Source: Chitinophaga pollutisoli
GTDB lineage: Bacteria > Bacteroidota > Bacteroidia > Chitinophagales > Chitinophagaceae
NCBI RefSeq assembly: GCF_038396755.1
Contig: NZ_CP149822.1
Location: 930,001 to 994,000, forward strand
Direction: 5' to 3'
Length of the DNA stretch: 64,000 nt
The notes beneath the pieces are model-generated. The model had not been told where the DNA came from. It saw nothing but the letters and a program-made list of their open reading frames with translations, and made no database searches. Each line of letters begins with the position of its first letter. Position 1 is the first letter of the stretch. Positions 8,200 to 16,153 of this stretch are shown in pieces. A program made the position numbers and the translations under genes.

Positions 8200-9030
8200 A
8201 TGAAAAAGCTCATCATCATTCTTTCCGCCTGTTGCGTCACCTTTTTCGCCGCTTCGTGCGGTGGAGAAACCTTAGAACCGGAACCGGAACAACCTGACCC
8301 TACCGAGCAGGAAGAACCGGATTGGGCCGATATTCTCGACCTCTTCGACATCCACCACCTGGCAGCGCCCGGCATCGGTGCGGATACCGCGAAGCCTTAC
8401 AACCGCCCGGTAGACACCTGGCCCGGTGTGAAGGTGGTACGCAGGCCCAACAAGCCTTTCAACCCCGACATTCAACTGCTGCACGGCAATACCAATTCTT
8501 TCTATGTAGACGTGAATCTCGTAAACACCAATACCACCGCGAAGGAGCAGAAGTTCCCCGCCGGCACCATGTTCGTTTCTTTCGCCAGAACCACCGACCG
8601 CAAAAGGTATCGAACCGGTATGCTCATGCAGGATGTTACGGTAACCGTTCCGCCCACGGGGCCCCAGAAAGACACCATGACTATTTACCTCGGCCTGGCG
8701 AGTATCAACCTGAACGCACCGTCGCCGTTGGGCGTCAAACCCGGCCACCCCGAATTCCCGATCGCGCTGGACATGTACGAAATCCACGACTGGACTACCT
8801 ACAGTCCCCTGCTCGATTTCGCGGAATACCTCACACATTTCCCCAAACTGAAACTCACGAAACATTATAACCCCGCCGAGCTCATGAAGTCTGTTAACGA
8901 TCGTCCGGAATGGCTGCGCCCCTATGGCTGGATCCAGGAGGCGATTTACCAGATAACGGACGGCGACGGGTTGTCGGTAGCGGAACAAACGGAGCTGACG
9001 AAGAAGTTGAAACCGTACATGGAAGACTAA
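8200..9030 (+). CDS. Lipoprotein of unknown function
   Basis: 276 aa from the ATG at 8200, chosen because it gives a proper lipoprotein signal (MKKLIIILSACCVTFFAASC, lipobox AASC then GG); the frame is open 120 bases further up but that extension is not signal-like. After the lipid-anchored Cys comes an acidic, Pro/Glu-rich linker (EPEPEQPDPTEQEEP) and a ~230-residue domain without a motif I recognise. Probably outer-membrane or periplasmic. Stand-alone gene bounded by terminators on both sides. Confidence 0.8.
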   Translation: MKKLIIILSACCVTFFAASCGGETLEPEPEQPDPTEQEEPDWADILDLFDIHHLAAPGIGADTAKPYNRPVDTWPGVKVVRRPNKPFNPDIQLLHGNTNSFYVDVNLVNTNTTAKEQKFPAGTMFVSFARTTDRKRYRTGMLMQDVTVTVPPTGPQKDTMTIYLGLASINLNAPSPLGVKPGHPEFPIALDMYEIHDWTTYSPLLDFAEYLTHFPKLKLTKHYNPAELMKSVNDRPEWLRPYGWIQEAIYQITDGDGLSVAEQTELTKKLKPYMED

Positions 9031-9102
9031 ATAACCGATACACCTATATCCCATCACAAAAACCACACAATCATCCGTTCGAGTAATTACCCTTATTCAA
9101 AG

Positions 9103-9132
9103 AAAAGCCGTCCATTCCGGGCGGCTTTTTTT
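9103..9132 (+). terminator. Rho-independent terminator of the lipoprotein gene
   Basis: AAAAGCCGTCC, loop ATTCC, then GGGCGGCTTTT with a seven-T tract. Confidence 0.88.
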
Positions 9133-9134
9133 GT

Positions 9135-9335
9135 ATTTGAGTAGAATTACCCTAAACGATAATCACGAAAATGTACGGTGACGGCGGGATGTGAACTGCC
9201 GTATTTTGTTAATGATGCAGCGGCACTGCATTCCGGCTGGCGGGCAACCTGCAATGGTTACCTGTAGCCGATCCTTGAGGGAATTATGCTTAGATGAGCG
9301 AACACGCGAGCGCCTCTTTCGGGGCGCTTTTTGTT
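9135..9335 (+). ncRNA. Candidate small structured RNA with its own terminator
   Basis: No open reading frame of note occupies this stretch, yet it ends in a second plus-strand terminator (9309-9333) after the upstream gene has already been terminated at 9132. Between them are short hairpins: ACGGC/GCCGT (9181-9202), ATGCAG/CTGCAT (9215-9231), GCGGG/CCTGC (9240-9252) and GGTTA/TAGCC (9256-9269). The downstream gene is on the other strand, so this is not a leader for it. I do not recognise a known RNA family. The 5' end is not defined, and no clear TAnnTTTG promoter is seen. Confidence 0.35.
9309..9333 (+). terminator. Rho-independent terminator not attached to a gene
   Basis: AGCGCC, loop TCTTTCGG, GGCGCT followed by TTTT. 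On the opposite strand no U-tract follows, so it works only for plus-strand transcription, where there is no CDS between it and the previous terminator. Confidence 0.75.
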
Positions 9336-9366
9336 AAGTTAGGTAAAGCATCCGATTAACGATCTT

Positions 9367-9978
9367 TTATCTGAAGCGTATGTTTCTTTCACCCGAGGAT
9401 TTTACCTGATTGATATACCCGTTCATCTCATCCGCCACTCGTTTGGCGCGGAGGATCGCATCCGTGCGGGGTTGGCGGTTGCCGAGATTGATGATATCGA
9501 TGGTGGAAAGGTGCGCCAGCGGCACGGTACCGCCGCGTTTCAGCCGTAACCGTAGTGTGCGGGGCATGGAGCGGCGGATATAATGGAGGATACTGGGCCT
9601 GCTTCCCTTGTTCGAAGAGGTGAAGCCACTGACTTCGCGCAGCGGATAAGTGCGCTTGTTGAAGATGGAGGGACGGATGGTGAGGGATTGGGAGGATTTA
9701 TCGATCCATGCAAGCTTCCCCGCCGGGCTTACCAGCCTCGACCACAAATCCCCGGCCAATAATACCGCGATGATAGTAATGAAGATCCCGAAGGCCCACT
9801 TCCCGGCAGACAGGTGCTGAAGGCCGTCGCGATAAACAAACCACACCAACCATCCGGCAAAAGCGGTGAATATAATGGACCAGGTGAGGTCGAACCAGTC
9901 TTTAAACGATCTGCGGAAGCGAAGCTCTATGGCGTCGTAGGTTTCGGTGATGGTGAAGTTATCGATCACAATGCGCAT
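9367..9978 (-). CDS. Membrane protein of unknown function
   Basis: 203 aa. An N-terminal soluble start (about 30 residues) is followed by two transmembrane helices (LTWSIIFTAFAGWLVWFVY and KWAFGIFITIIAVLLAGDLW) and a basic cytoplasmic domain of about 110 residues rich in Arg/Lys and Ser. The layout resembles small bacterial PH-like membrane proteins, but I see no diagnostic motif. The ATG at 9978 is the first plausible start. It is the only gene on this strand here apart from the small membrane ORF at 10083. Confidence 0.65.
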   Translation of the reverse strand: MRIVIDNFTITETYDAIELRFRRSFKDWFDLTWSIIFTAFAGWLVWFVYRDGLQHLSAGKWAFGIFITIIAVLLAGDLWSRLVSPAGKLAWIDKSSQSLTIRPSIFNKRTYPLREVSGFTSSNKGSRPSILHYIRRSMPRTLRLRLKRGGTVPLAHLSTIDIINLGNRQPRTDAILRAKRVADEMNGYINQVKSSGERNIRFR

Positions 9979-10082
9979 AAATGGATGGGGGTAATTACAT
10001 TTTGCGCCAAATTAAGATGATGCAGGGCCTGATGGCAGTTCCAATTAACGGTTCGCCGTTCCCGCCTAACCAATCCTGCATT

Positions 10083-10271
10083 TCAATGATTACGGATCCG
10101 TTTCGTATAAAATTGCATGGCGATCCCGAACAGCACACCGGCAATCAACCATGCCGGCACCTGTTTCCAGCGGAATTCGAGGTGGATCAGGGTATCCGTG
10201 GCGATCGACAGCACAGCAAATCCCAGTCCCGGTATAAGCGCCATCCAGGCGGACTTCCTGTTTTCACGCAT
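10083..10271 (-). CDS. Small two-helix membrane protein
   Basis: 62 aa: a basic N-terminus (MRENRKSAW), two hydrophobic segments (MALIPGLGFAVLSIATDTLI and VPAWLIAGVLFGIAMQF) and a basic tail (TKRIRNH). The positive-inside pattern supports a real hairpin membrane protein rather than chance. It lies about 100 bases upstream of the 9367-9978 gene on the same strand. No recognised family. Confidence 0.55.
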   Translation of the reverse strand: MRENRKSAWMALIPGLGFAVLSIATDTLIHLEFRWKQVPAWLIAGVLFGIAMQFYTKRIRNH

Positions 10272-10334
10272 AAAGTAATGATGGGGTGAGGCATGAACCC
10301 GTTAACAATAAATACAATGTAATGAAATCGCCGG

Positions 10335-10365
10335 GAAAAAGAAAAGCCGCTGCAAAAGCGGCTTT
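10335..10365 (-). terminator. Terminator downstream of tRNA-Gly
   Basis: Read on the minus strand: AAAGCCGC, loop TTTTGCA, GCGGCTTT, then T-rich sequence interrupted by one C. It follows the tRNA 3' end directly. Confidence 0.8.
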
Positions 10366-10371
10366 CAAATG

Positions 10372-10444
10372 AGCGGGAAACCGGGCTCGAACCGGCCACC
10401 CTCAGCTTGGGAAGCTGATGCTCTACCAAATGAGCTATTCCCGC
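10372..10444 (-). tRNA. tRNA-Gly (anticodon CCC)
   Basis: 73 nt cloverleaf: acceptor arms GCGGGAA/TTCCCGC with discriminator U, D-arm GCTC..GAGC, anticodon stem TCAGC/GCTGA with loop TTCCCAA (anticodon CCC), and T-arm CCGG-TTCGAGC-CCGG. CCA is not encoded. It reads GGG codons. A terminator follows at once on the same strand. Confidence 0.95.
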
Positions 10445-10582
10445 TGGTATTTTCCTGAAAGGATGGCAAATATACATCCCGCCTTTTTCAATTCAAAATG
10501 CAATTTTCCCCTCTCGTAAACCGCTCAGCGATCCGTCCCATCTTTCCCCGGATTCTTCCTGTCATTCTGTCATTTTTTTATG

Positions 10583-10590
10583 TACTTTTG
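10583..10590 (+). promoter_or_regulatory. Putative -7 element of the miaB unit
   Basis: TACTTTTG matches TAnnTTTG and lies 22 bases before the ATG at 10613. It would drive miaB and probably the genes through secG. Confidence 0.5.
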
Positions 10591-10612
10591 CAGTTCTTAA
10601 ATTTTGACAGGC

Positions 10613-12030
10613 ATGCTGGAAACAGTTCAGAAAGTACATGACGAGCGCCGCCAGGGCGAAGCCATCGCCCCGGCGGCGGAGGACACCCGTACCTATTCAA
10701 AAAATTCTATATAGAAAGCTATGGTTGCCAGATGAATTTCAACGACAGTGAAATCGTCGCGTCCATTCTCAATACCCAGGGTTACGGCGCCACCCGCAAT
10801 GTGGAAGAAGCAGACCTCGTGTTGCTCAACACCTGCTCCATCCGTGAAAAGGCGGAGCAGACCGTGCGCCAGCGCCTCACCACCTTCAAAAAAACCAAGC
10901 AACAGAAGCCCGGGTTCCTCGTGGGCGTGCTTGGCTGCATGGCCGAACGCCTCAAATCCAAGTTCCTCGAAGAGGAAAAACTGGTGGACCTGGTCGTGGG
11001 CCCCGACGCTTACCGTACCCTCCCCGCCCTCATCGAAGAAGCCGGCACCGGACAGAAAGCCATCAACGTGCTGCTGAGCCGGGAGGAAACGTATGGAGAC
11101 ATCAGCCCGGTGCGCCTCGACAGCAACGGCGTCACCGCTTTTGTATCCATCATGCGCGGCTGCAACAATATGTGCACCTTCTGCGTGGTGCCTTTTACCC
11201 GTGGCCGCGAACGCAGCCGCGACCCGTATTCCATTCTGGCCGAAGCCACCGATCTTTTCGAACGCGGCTACCGGGAAGTAACGCTCCTGGGCCAGAACGT
11301 AGACTCCTACTATTTCGTGGACGAATCCAAAGATGAAACGATCACCTTCGCCAGCCTGCTCGAACGCGTTGCCGGCATCAGCCCGCTGCTGCGGGTGCGT
11401 TTCAGCACTTCCCACCCGAAAGACATTACCGACGAAGTGCTCCACGCCATGGCCCGCCACGAAAACATCTGCAATTACATCCACCTCCCCGTGCAAAGCG
11501 GCTCCACGCGCGTGCTGCAACTGATGAACCGCACCTACACCCGGGAATGGTATATGAAAAAGGTCGACCGTATCCGTGAAATCCTCCCCGATTGCGCCAT
11601 CTCCACCGACGTAATCACCGGTTTCTGCACGGAGACGGAAGAAGACCACCAGGACACTATGTCCATCATGGAATACGCCAAATATGACCTCGCCTACATG
11701 TTCGCTTACTCCGAGCGCCCCGGTACCCTGGCGGCCCGCCGGTACCAGGACGATGTGCCGGAAGACGTGAAAAAGCGCCGCCTCGCCGAGATCGTGGCCC
11801 TGCATCGCGGACATTCGCACGAAAGCATGCAGAAAGAAGTGGGCAAGACGGTGAAAGTCCTTGTAGAAGGCACTTCCAAGAAATCCGACGAGCAGCTTTT
11901 CGGCCGCACCGATCAGAATAAAGTGGCGGTGTTCGACAAAGGCGATCTGCAAAAAGGCGATTATGTGATGGTCAAAATCGATGACTGTACGGCAGGCACC
12001 CTCATTGCTACAGTGGTGGGGCGCTGCTGA
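10613..12030 (+). pseudogene. miaB: tRNA-2-methylthio-N6-dimethylallyladenosine synthase, frameshifted near the N-terminus as given
   Basis: Radical-SAM methylthiotransferase that converts i6A37 to ms2i6A37 in tRNAs. The ATG at 10613 opens a frame reading [20 protein letters not shown] and ending in ..RTYSK before a stop at 10712. The remaining 432 codons run in the +1-shifted frame, which is open without an ATG from about 10642. One extra A in the A6 run at 10699-10704 would join them through [18 protein letters not shown]. The CQMN cysteine, first ligand of the auxiliary 4Fe-4S cluster, lies in the lost segment, so a start at the ATG at 10732 would give an inactive enzyme. The other ligands (NTCS, GCMAER), the radical-SAM motif CNNMCTFC and a C-terminal TRAM domain are intact. 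Sequencing error is the simplest explanation. Confidence 0.88.
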
Positions 12031-12046
12031 TTAAAAAATAATTGGA

Positions 12047-13300
12047 ATGGACAATATTCAAAGCATAAAGAACCGCTTCGGCATCATCGGCAATTCCGCA
12101 TCGCTCAATTACGCGTTGCAGGTGGCCGCGCAGGTCGCCAATACCGATCTCACGGTGCTGATCTCCGGCGAAAGCGGTGTGGGCAAGGAAGTATTTTCCC
12201 AGATCATCCATGCGTTAAGCGCCCGCAAGCACAATCCTTTCATCGCCGTAAACTGCGGCGCCATCCCGGAAGGCACGATCGATTCGGAGCTGTTCGGGCA
12301 TGAGAAGGGATCGTTTACCGGGGCGGTCGACAGCCGCAAGGGTTATTTCGAAACTGTCAACGGCGGCACCATTTTCCTCGACGAGATCGGGGAAATGCCC
12401 CTGGGCACGCAGGCACGGCTGCTGCGCGTACTGGAAACCGGCGAATACATCCGCGTGGGCTCTTCCAAAGTGCAGAAAACCGACGTGCGCGTGATCGCCG
12501 CCACCAACCGCGACCTGCTCGAACGCACCCAGCAGGGCAAGTTCCGCGAGGATCTGTATTACCGGCTTAACACCGTTCCTATCCGCGTGCCTTCGCTACG
12601 CGACAGGAAAGAAGATATTCCCATGCTTTTCCGCAAGTTCTGCGTGGATTTCGCGGAGAAATACAAAACGACATCCATCCAGCTGAACGACGAAGCACGG
12701 GACGTGCTCGTGAACTATCCCTGGCCCGGCAACGTGCGGGAATTGAAGAACATTGCGGAGCAGATCTCCGTGCTGGCGCCGGAAAAGCTGGTGAACGCCA
12801 CGGACCTGCGGAACTTCCTCCCGGAGCAACCGGCCGTCAACCGTTTACCGATGCTCGCCCCGGGCGGCCATGCGCAGGGTAACGGGGATTTCTCGAACGA
12901 AAGGGACATCCTGTACAAGCTTTTCTTCGATATGAAGAAAGACGTAACCGAACTGAAAAAGATGTTTTTCGAAGTGATGCAGAATCCCAATCTCGCGCAT
13001 ACGACCTATGCGGATTCCGGCGTGCTGGCCGGCTTCCATCAGCCGGCGGAAGCGCCGGTGGTATCTGCGCCCGGCATCATCTCGGCGCCGGCCAACCAGC
13101 AACCGATCATCCTGAAAGACAATACCATCGATCACCACGAAGAAGTCGAAGAAACTTTATCGATCGCGGATAAGGAAAAGGAACTGATCGAGAAAGCGTT
13201 GCGCAAGCACAAGGGGAAAAGGAAAGACGCCGCGCTTGACCTCGGCATTTCGGAACGCACCCTGTACCGTAAACTGAAGGAATACAACATCCATGAATAA
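12047..13300 (+). CDS. Sigma-54-dependent transcriptional activator without a receiver domain
   Basis: 417 aa. The AAA+ domain starts almost at residue 10 with no sensory or receiver module: Walker A GESGVGKE (41-48), the sigma-54-contacting loop GSFTGA (88-93, usually GAFTGA), and Walker B GGTIFLDEIGEMP (106-118). A variable linker (about 270-350) leads to a Fis-type helix-turn-helix at the C-terminus (RKDAALDLGISERTLYRKLK). Such activators are regulated by other proteins or constitutively. It follows miaB by 16 bases and overlaps lptE by 8, so it is embedded in an envelope-biogenesis operon. Targets unknown. Confidence 0.92.
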   Translation: MDNIQSIKNRFGIIGNSASLNYALQVAAQVANTDLTVLISGESGVGKEVFSQIIHALSARKHNPFIAVNCGAIPEGTIDSELFGHEKGSFTGAVDSRKGYFETVNGGTIFLDEIGEMPLGTQARLLRVLETGEYIRVGSSKVQKTDVRVIAATNRDLLERTQQGKFREDLYYRLNTVPIRVPSLRDRKEDIPMLFRKFCVDFAEKYKTTSIQLNDEARDVLVNYPWPGNVRELKNIAEQISVLAPEKLVNATDLRNFLPEQPAVNRLPMLAPGGHAQGNGDFSNERDILYKLFFDMKKDVTELKKMFFEVMQNPNLAHTTYADSGVLAGFHQPAEAPVVSAPGIISAPANQQPIILKDNTIDHHEEVEETLSIADKEKELIEKALRKHKGKRKDAALDLGISERTLYRKLKEYNIHE

Positions 13301-13823
13301 ACGACCTATGTCCAGATACATCGCCCTGCTGGCTGGCATCGCCCTGTGGGCCGGCATCGGAGGCTGCACGATCAAATATTCCGCCAATGGCGCCACCATC
13401 GATCCGGAAGCTAAAACCGTGCTGGTGCGCTATATCGAGAACCGTGCGCCGCAGAATAACCCGCAGCTGAGCCAGAATGTCACCGAGAAGCTCCGGCAGA
13501 AAATCCTCGCGCAAACACGCCTTACCCAAACCAACGACCAAACGGCCGACTATGAGTTCCGCGGCACCATCACGGGTTATTCCGTGTCCAACTCCGCCGT
13601 TACGGATATCGACAAACCGGCGAGCGCCCGTCTGACCATCACTGTGAACGTTACTTTCGTAAAACGAATCGGCGACAAAAAAGGCTTTACCAACCAGTCT
13701 TTCTCCCGTTCGGCCGACTTCAACGCATCCCGGACGATCAACGAGGCGGAGCCCCAGCTGATCGCGGAAATCGTTCCCAACCTGGTGGATGATATCTTTA
13801 ACCGGGCGTTTGCGAACTGGTAG
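13293..13823 (+). CDS. lptE: LptE-family LPS-assembly lipoprotein
   Basis: 176 aa with a signal peptide and lipobox-like GIGGC. The mature part begins with YSANGATIDPEAKTVLV and continues with the alternating strands and TRLTQTN-type segment of the Bacteroidota LptE family. LptE plugs the LptD barrel that delivers LPS to the outer leaflet. The ATG overlaps the end of the sigma-54 activator by 8 bases. A start seven codons in (MSRYIALL) is equally possible. Confidence 0.85.
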   Translation: MNKRPMSRYIALLAGIALWAGIGGCTIKYSANGATIDPEAKTVLVRYIENRAPQNNPQLSQNVTEKLRQKILAQTRLTQTNDQTADYEFRGTITGYSVSNSAVTDIDKPASARLTITVNVTFVKRIGDKKGFTNQSFSRSADFNASRTINEAEPQLIAEIVPNLVDDIFNRAFANW

Positions 13824-13864
13824 GCTTTCTTTGATTTAGACATTATTTTCATATTTTAGCGCAC

Positions 13865-15670
13865 ATGACGCCGAACAGGATTATAGATCATATTTTTCAC
13901 GAAGATGAGCTGAAGAATGTAGACCAGCAGGCCCTGGAGCGCCTGGTGGAGCAGTATCCGTACTTCGCGGCGGCCCGCGTCCTGCTGGCGCAGAAACAAT
14001 TTGCCGACACGCCGGATTTCCAGGACCCGGTATTTAAGGCTGCGCAGCTGTATACCAGCACGCCGCAGTATCTGTACCAGCTCACCGCGACGCAATCGCC
14101 CGAGCACGCCGCCGCGCCGCCGCCTCCCCTGGAAGCGGCAGACAGCTGGCAAAGACGGGAAATCGAGGTGGAGGATGCGGTCAATGAACAGGATCAGGCG
14201 ATCATCGACAATGTGGAAGCCACCGCCGATCCTTTGCCCGCACCCTGGGGCGAACCGGCCGGGGCCGAAGTGGACGAAGAGGAAGCTGCACTGCTCGATG
14301 AGTTGGAGGCTTCCGTAGCCGCCACACAGGAAATTCCCGGAGAAAGCGCCTTGCTTACTGCCAATATTGCTACGGAAACGGAAATGACAACGGAGGTCAT
14401 CAGCGCGGAAGACCAGGCTATCCTGGACGAGCTGGAGGCCGAAGACCGCGCAGCCGCCGAGGCGCGCCTCGCTACGGAAACGGAGCCCGGCACAACTCCT
14501 GTCGCACAAATAGCGGTGCCGCCGACGGAAGTCGACGAAGTGGTGGCCGTGGATTACGAAGCGGAAGAGGAAAAGGTGGCATTCGAAGCAGCCCGCAACC
14601 TCGAAGTGCCCGATACTATCGTAGCGGTAGATTACGAAGCGGAAGAAGAAAAAGCTGCATTCGAAGCAGCCCGCAACCTCGAAGTGCCCGACAATATTGT
14701 AGCGGTTGATTTTGAAGCGGAAGAAGAAAAGGCCGCATTCGACGCGGCGCGTAATCTCGAAGTGCCCGATAACATTGTTGCCATAGATTACGAAGCAGAA
14801 GCAGAAAAATCCGCATTTAACGCCGCCCGCAACCTCGAAGTGCCCGATAACGTCATAGCTGTGGATTACGAAGCGGAAGAGGATAAAGCTGCGTTCGACG
14901 CCGCCCGCAACCTGGAACTCCCGGATGATGTGGTAGTGGTGGATTATGAAGCGCTTGGCGGACCTTCGGAATATGAACCTGAAATCGAGGAAGAAGAGGT
15001 GAAAGTGCCCACCGGTCACGCGCCGGAAGGCCACGGCATCGCTATTCCGCCGGCGCCTGAAGCCCCCAATGCTCAGGAGCCTTCCGGATACGAACCGGAA
15101 ATCGAGGAGGAGGAAGTGGAAGTATCCACCGGCCAGGCGCCCGAAGGCCACGGCATCGCCATTCCGCCCGCGCCAGAAGCCGTAGCGGAGCCCGCTGCCA
15201 ATGAAACGGACGCTCCGATCCGCATCCACCCCATGGATGCGCCTAAACCGGAAACGGAGCTTACCTTCCAACCGCTGTTTACAGAAGATTATTTCGCATA
15301 TAAAAAACTGAAAGAGCCGACTAACGCCGAAAGCATGACCGCAAAAGCCGCCGCTGAAATGAGAAGCTTTACCGACTGGCTCCGCCAGCTGAAGGACAAC
15401 TTCTCCGGAAAAGCCACAAAAGACTGGTATCATCAGCAATTGCACAAATTATATGAAGACGACGACCCGGAAGTAACCGAGCGCGTGGAAGCCATGGCCA
15501 TTCAATCCATTACCCTGAACGACGACATCGTTTCCGAAACGCTCGCCGAGATCTGGGTGAGGCAGCATCAGCCCCTGAAAGCCATCGCGGTATATCAAAA
15601 ATTAAGTTTGCTTAATCCGGGCAAAAAAGCGTACTTTGCGCAGAAGATTAAAGACTTACAAAACAATTAA
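13865..15670 (+). CDS. Acidic protein with tandem repeats, conserved ends, unknown function
   Basis: 601 aa in three parts. The N-terminus (MTPNRIIDHIFHEDELKNVD onward, ~80 aa) and the C-terminus (from FTDWLRQLKDNF to the end, ending in AIAVYQKLSLLNPGKKAYF, TPR-like) look like conserved helical domains. Between them is a highly acidic middle holding five complete 26-residue repeats (consensus VAVDYEAEEEKAAF then EAARNLEVPDNI, 14543-14932) plus a partial sixth, followed by two 39-residue repeats starting PS(E/G)YEPEIEEEEV (14963 on). No signal peptide or membrane segment is seen. Position between lptE and secG suggests an envelope or secretion link; function unknown. Confidence 0.8.
   Translation: MTPNRIIDHIFHEDELKNVDQQALERLVEQYPYFAAARVLLAQKQFADTPDFQDPVFKAAQLYTSTPQYLYQLTATQSPEHAAAPPPPLEAADSWQRREIEVEDAVNEQDQAIIDNVEATADPLPAPWGEPAGAEVDEEEAALLDELEASVAATQEIPGESALLTANIATETEMTTEVISAEDQAILDELEAEDRAAAEARLATETEPGTTPVAQIAVPPTEVDEVVAVDYEAEEEKVAFEAARNLEVPDTIVAVDYEAEEEKAAFEAARNLEVPDNIVAVDFEAEEEKAAFDAARNLEVPDNIVAIDYEAEAEKSAFNAARNLEVPDNVIAVDYEAEEDKAAFDAARNLELPDDVVVVDYEALGGPSEYEPEIEEEEVKVPTGHAPEGHGIAIPPAPEAPNAQEPSGYEPEIEEEEVEVSTGQAPEGHGIAIPPAPEAVAEPAANETDAPIRIHPMDAPKPETELTFQPLFTEDYFAYKKLKEPTNAESMTAKAAAEMRSFTDWLRQLKDNFSGKATKDWYHQQLHKLYEDDDPEVTERVEAMAIQSITLNDDIVSETLAEIWVRQHQPLKAIAVYQKLSLLNPGKKAYFAQKIKDLQNN
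14543..14959 (+). repeat. In-frame tandem repeat, 78-bp unit, five full copies plus a partial one
   Basis: Units begin at 14543, 14621, 14699, 14777 and 14855, with a truncated sixth from 14933. The protein unit is conserved but third positions differ between copies, so the array is not a very recent expansion. A second pair of 117-bp units starts at 14963 and 15080. Confidence 0.9.
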
Positions 15671-15692
15671 CAACTCATAACTAGTAGCTAAC

Positions 15693-16061
15693 ATGTTGAT
15701 TTTCTTTGGAATATTGATTGTGATTGCCTGTATTCTGCTCGGCTTTTTCGTGCTGGTACAAAACCCCAAAGGCGGCGGCCTCGCCGGTAACCTCGGCGGT
15801 TTTGGCAACCAGGTGATGGGCGTTCGCCAAACGACTGACGTGCTGGAAAAAGGCACCTGGGTACTGGCGGCCGTGATTGCCGTGCTGTGCCTTACCTCTA
15901 CCATGTTCACCGGTTCTACCTCCGGCGGTAACAACATGCCGCAGAGCGCCAGCGAACGCGCCCAGGGCGCCGCTCCCGCTCCCAGCAGCACTCCGCTCCC
16001 CGGCGCAGCGCAACAACAACAGGCAGCTCCTGTTCAGCAGCCCGCTGATTCCGGTAAATAA
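15693..16061 (+). CDS. secG: Preprotein translocase subunit SecG
   Basis: 122 aa with two transmembrane helices (LIFFGILIVIACILLGFFVL and TWVLAAVIAVLCLTSTMF) separated by the conserved cytoplasmic loop VQNPKGGGLAGNLGG, which identifies SecG of the SecYEG channel. The C-terminus is a Ser/Ala/Gln-rich tail typical of Bacteroidota SecG. It lies 22 bases after the repeat protein and is closed by a terminator. Confidence 0.95.
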   Translation: MLIFFGILIVIACILLGFFVLVQNPKGGGLAGNLGGFGNQVMGVRQTTDVLEKGTWVLAAVIAVLCLTSTMFTGSTSGGNNMPQSASERAQGAAPAPSSTPLPGAAQQQQAAPVQQPADSGK

Positions 16062-16091
16062 CAATATTCCTTCCGAATAATATTTTCCAAG

Positions 16092-16118
16092 ACCTCGCCG
16101 TTAAAAGCGGGGTTTTTT
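16092..16118 (+). terminator. Rho-independent terminator after secG
   Basis: ACCTCGC, eight-base loop, GCGGGGT with one G-T pair, then a six-T tract. Confidence 0.8.
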
Positions 16119-16153
16119 ATTGAGGATACTCCGCCTTCTGCTATCTGACCAAC

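Noticed and set aside
14543..14959. Tandem 78-bp repeats as a CRISPR array
   Set aside because: There are no spacers; the units are in-frame coding repeats within one protein gene.
13856..15445. Long minus-strand open frame (529 codons) opposite the repeat protein
   Set aside because: It is the antisense of an acidic, repeat-rich gene with strong third-position bias; translation is Phe/Gly/Arg-rich without any family motif or start context.
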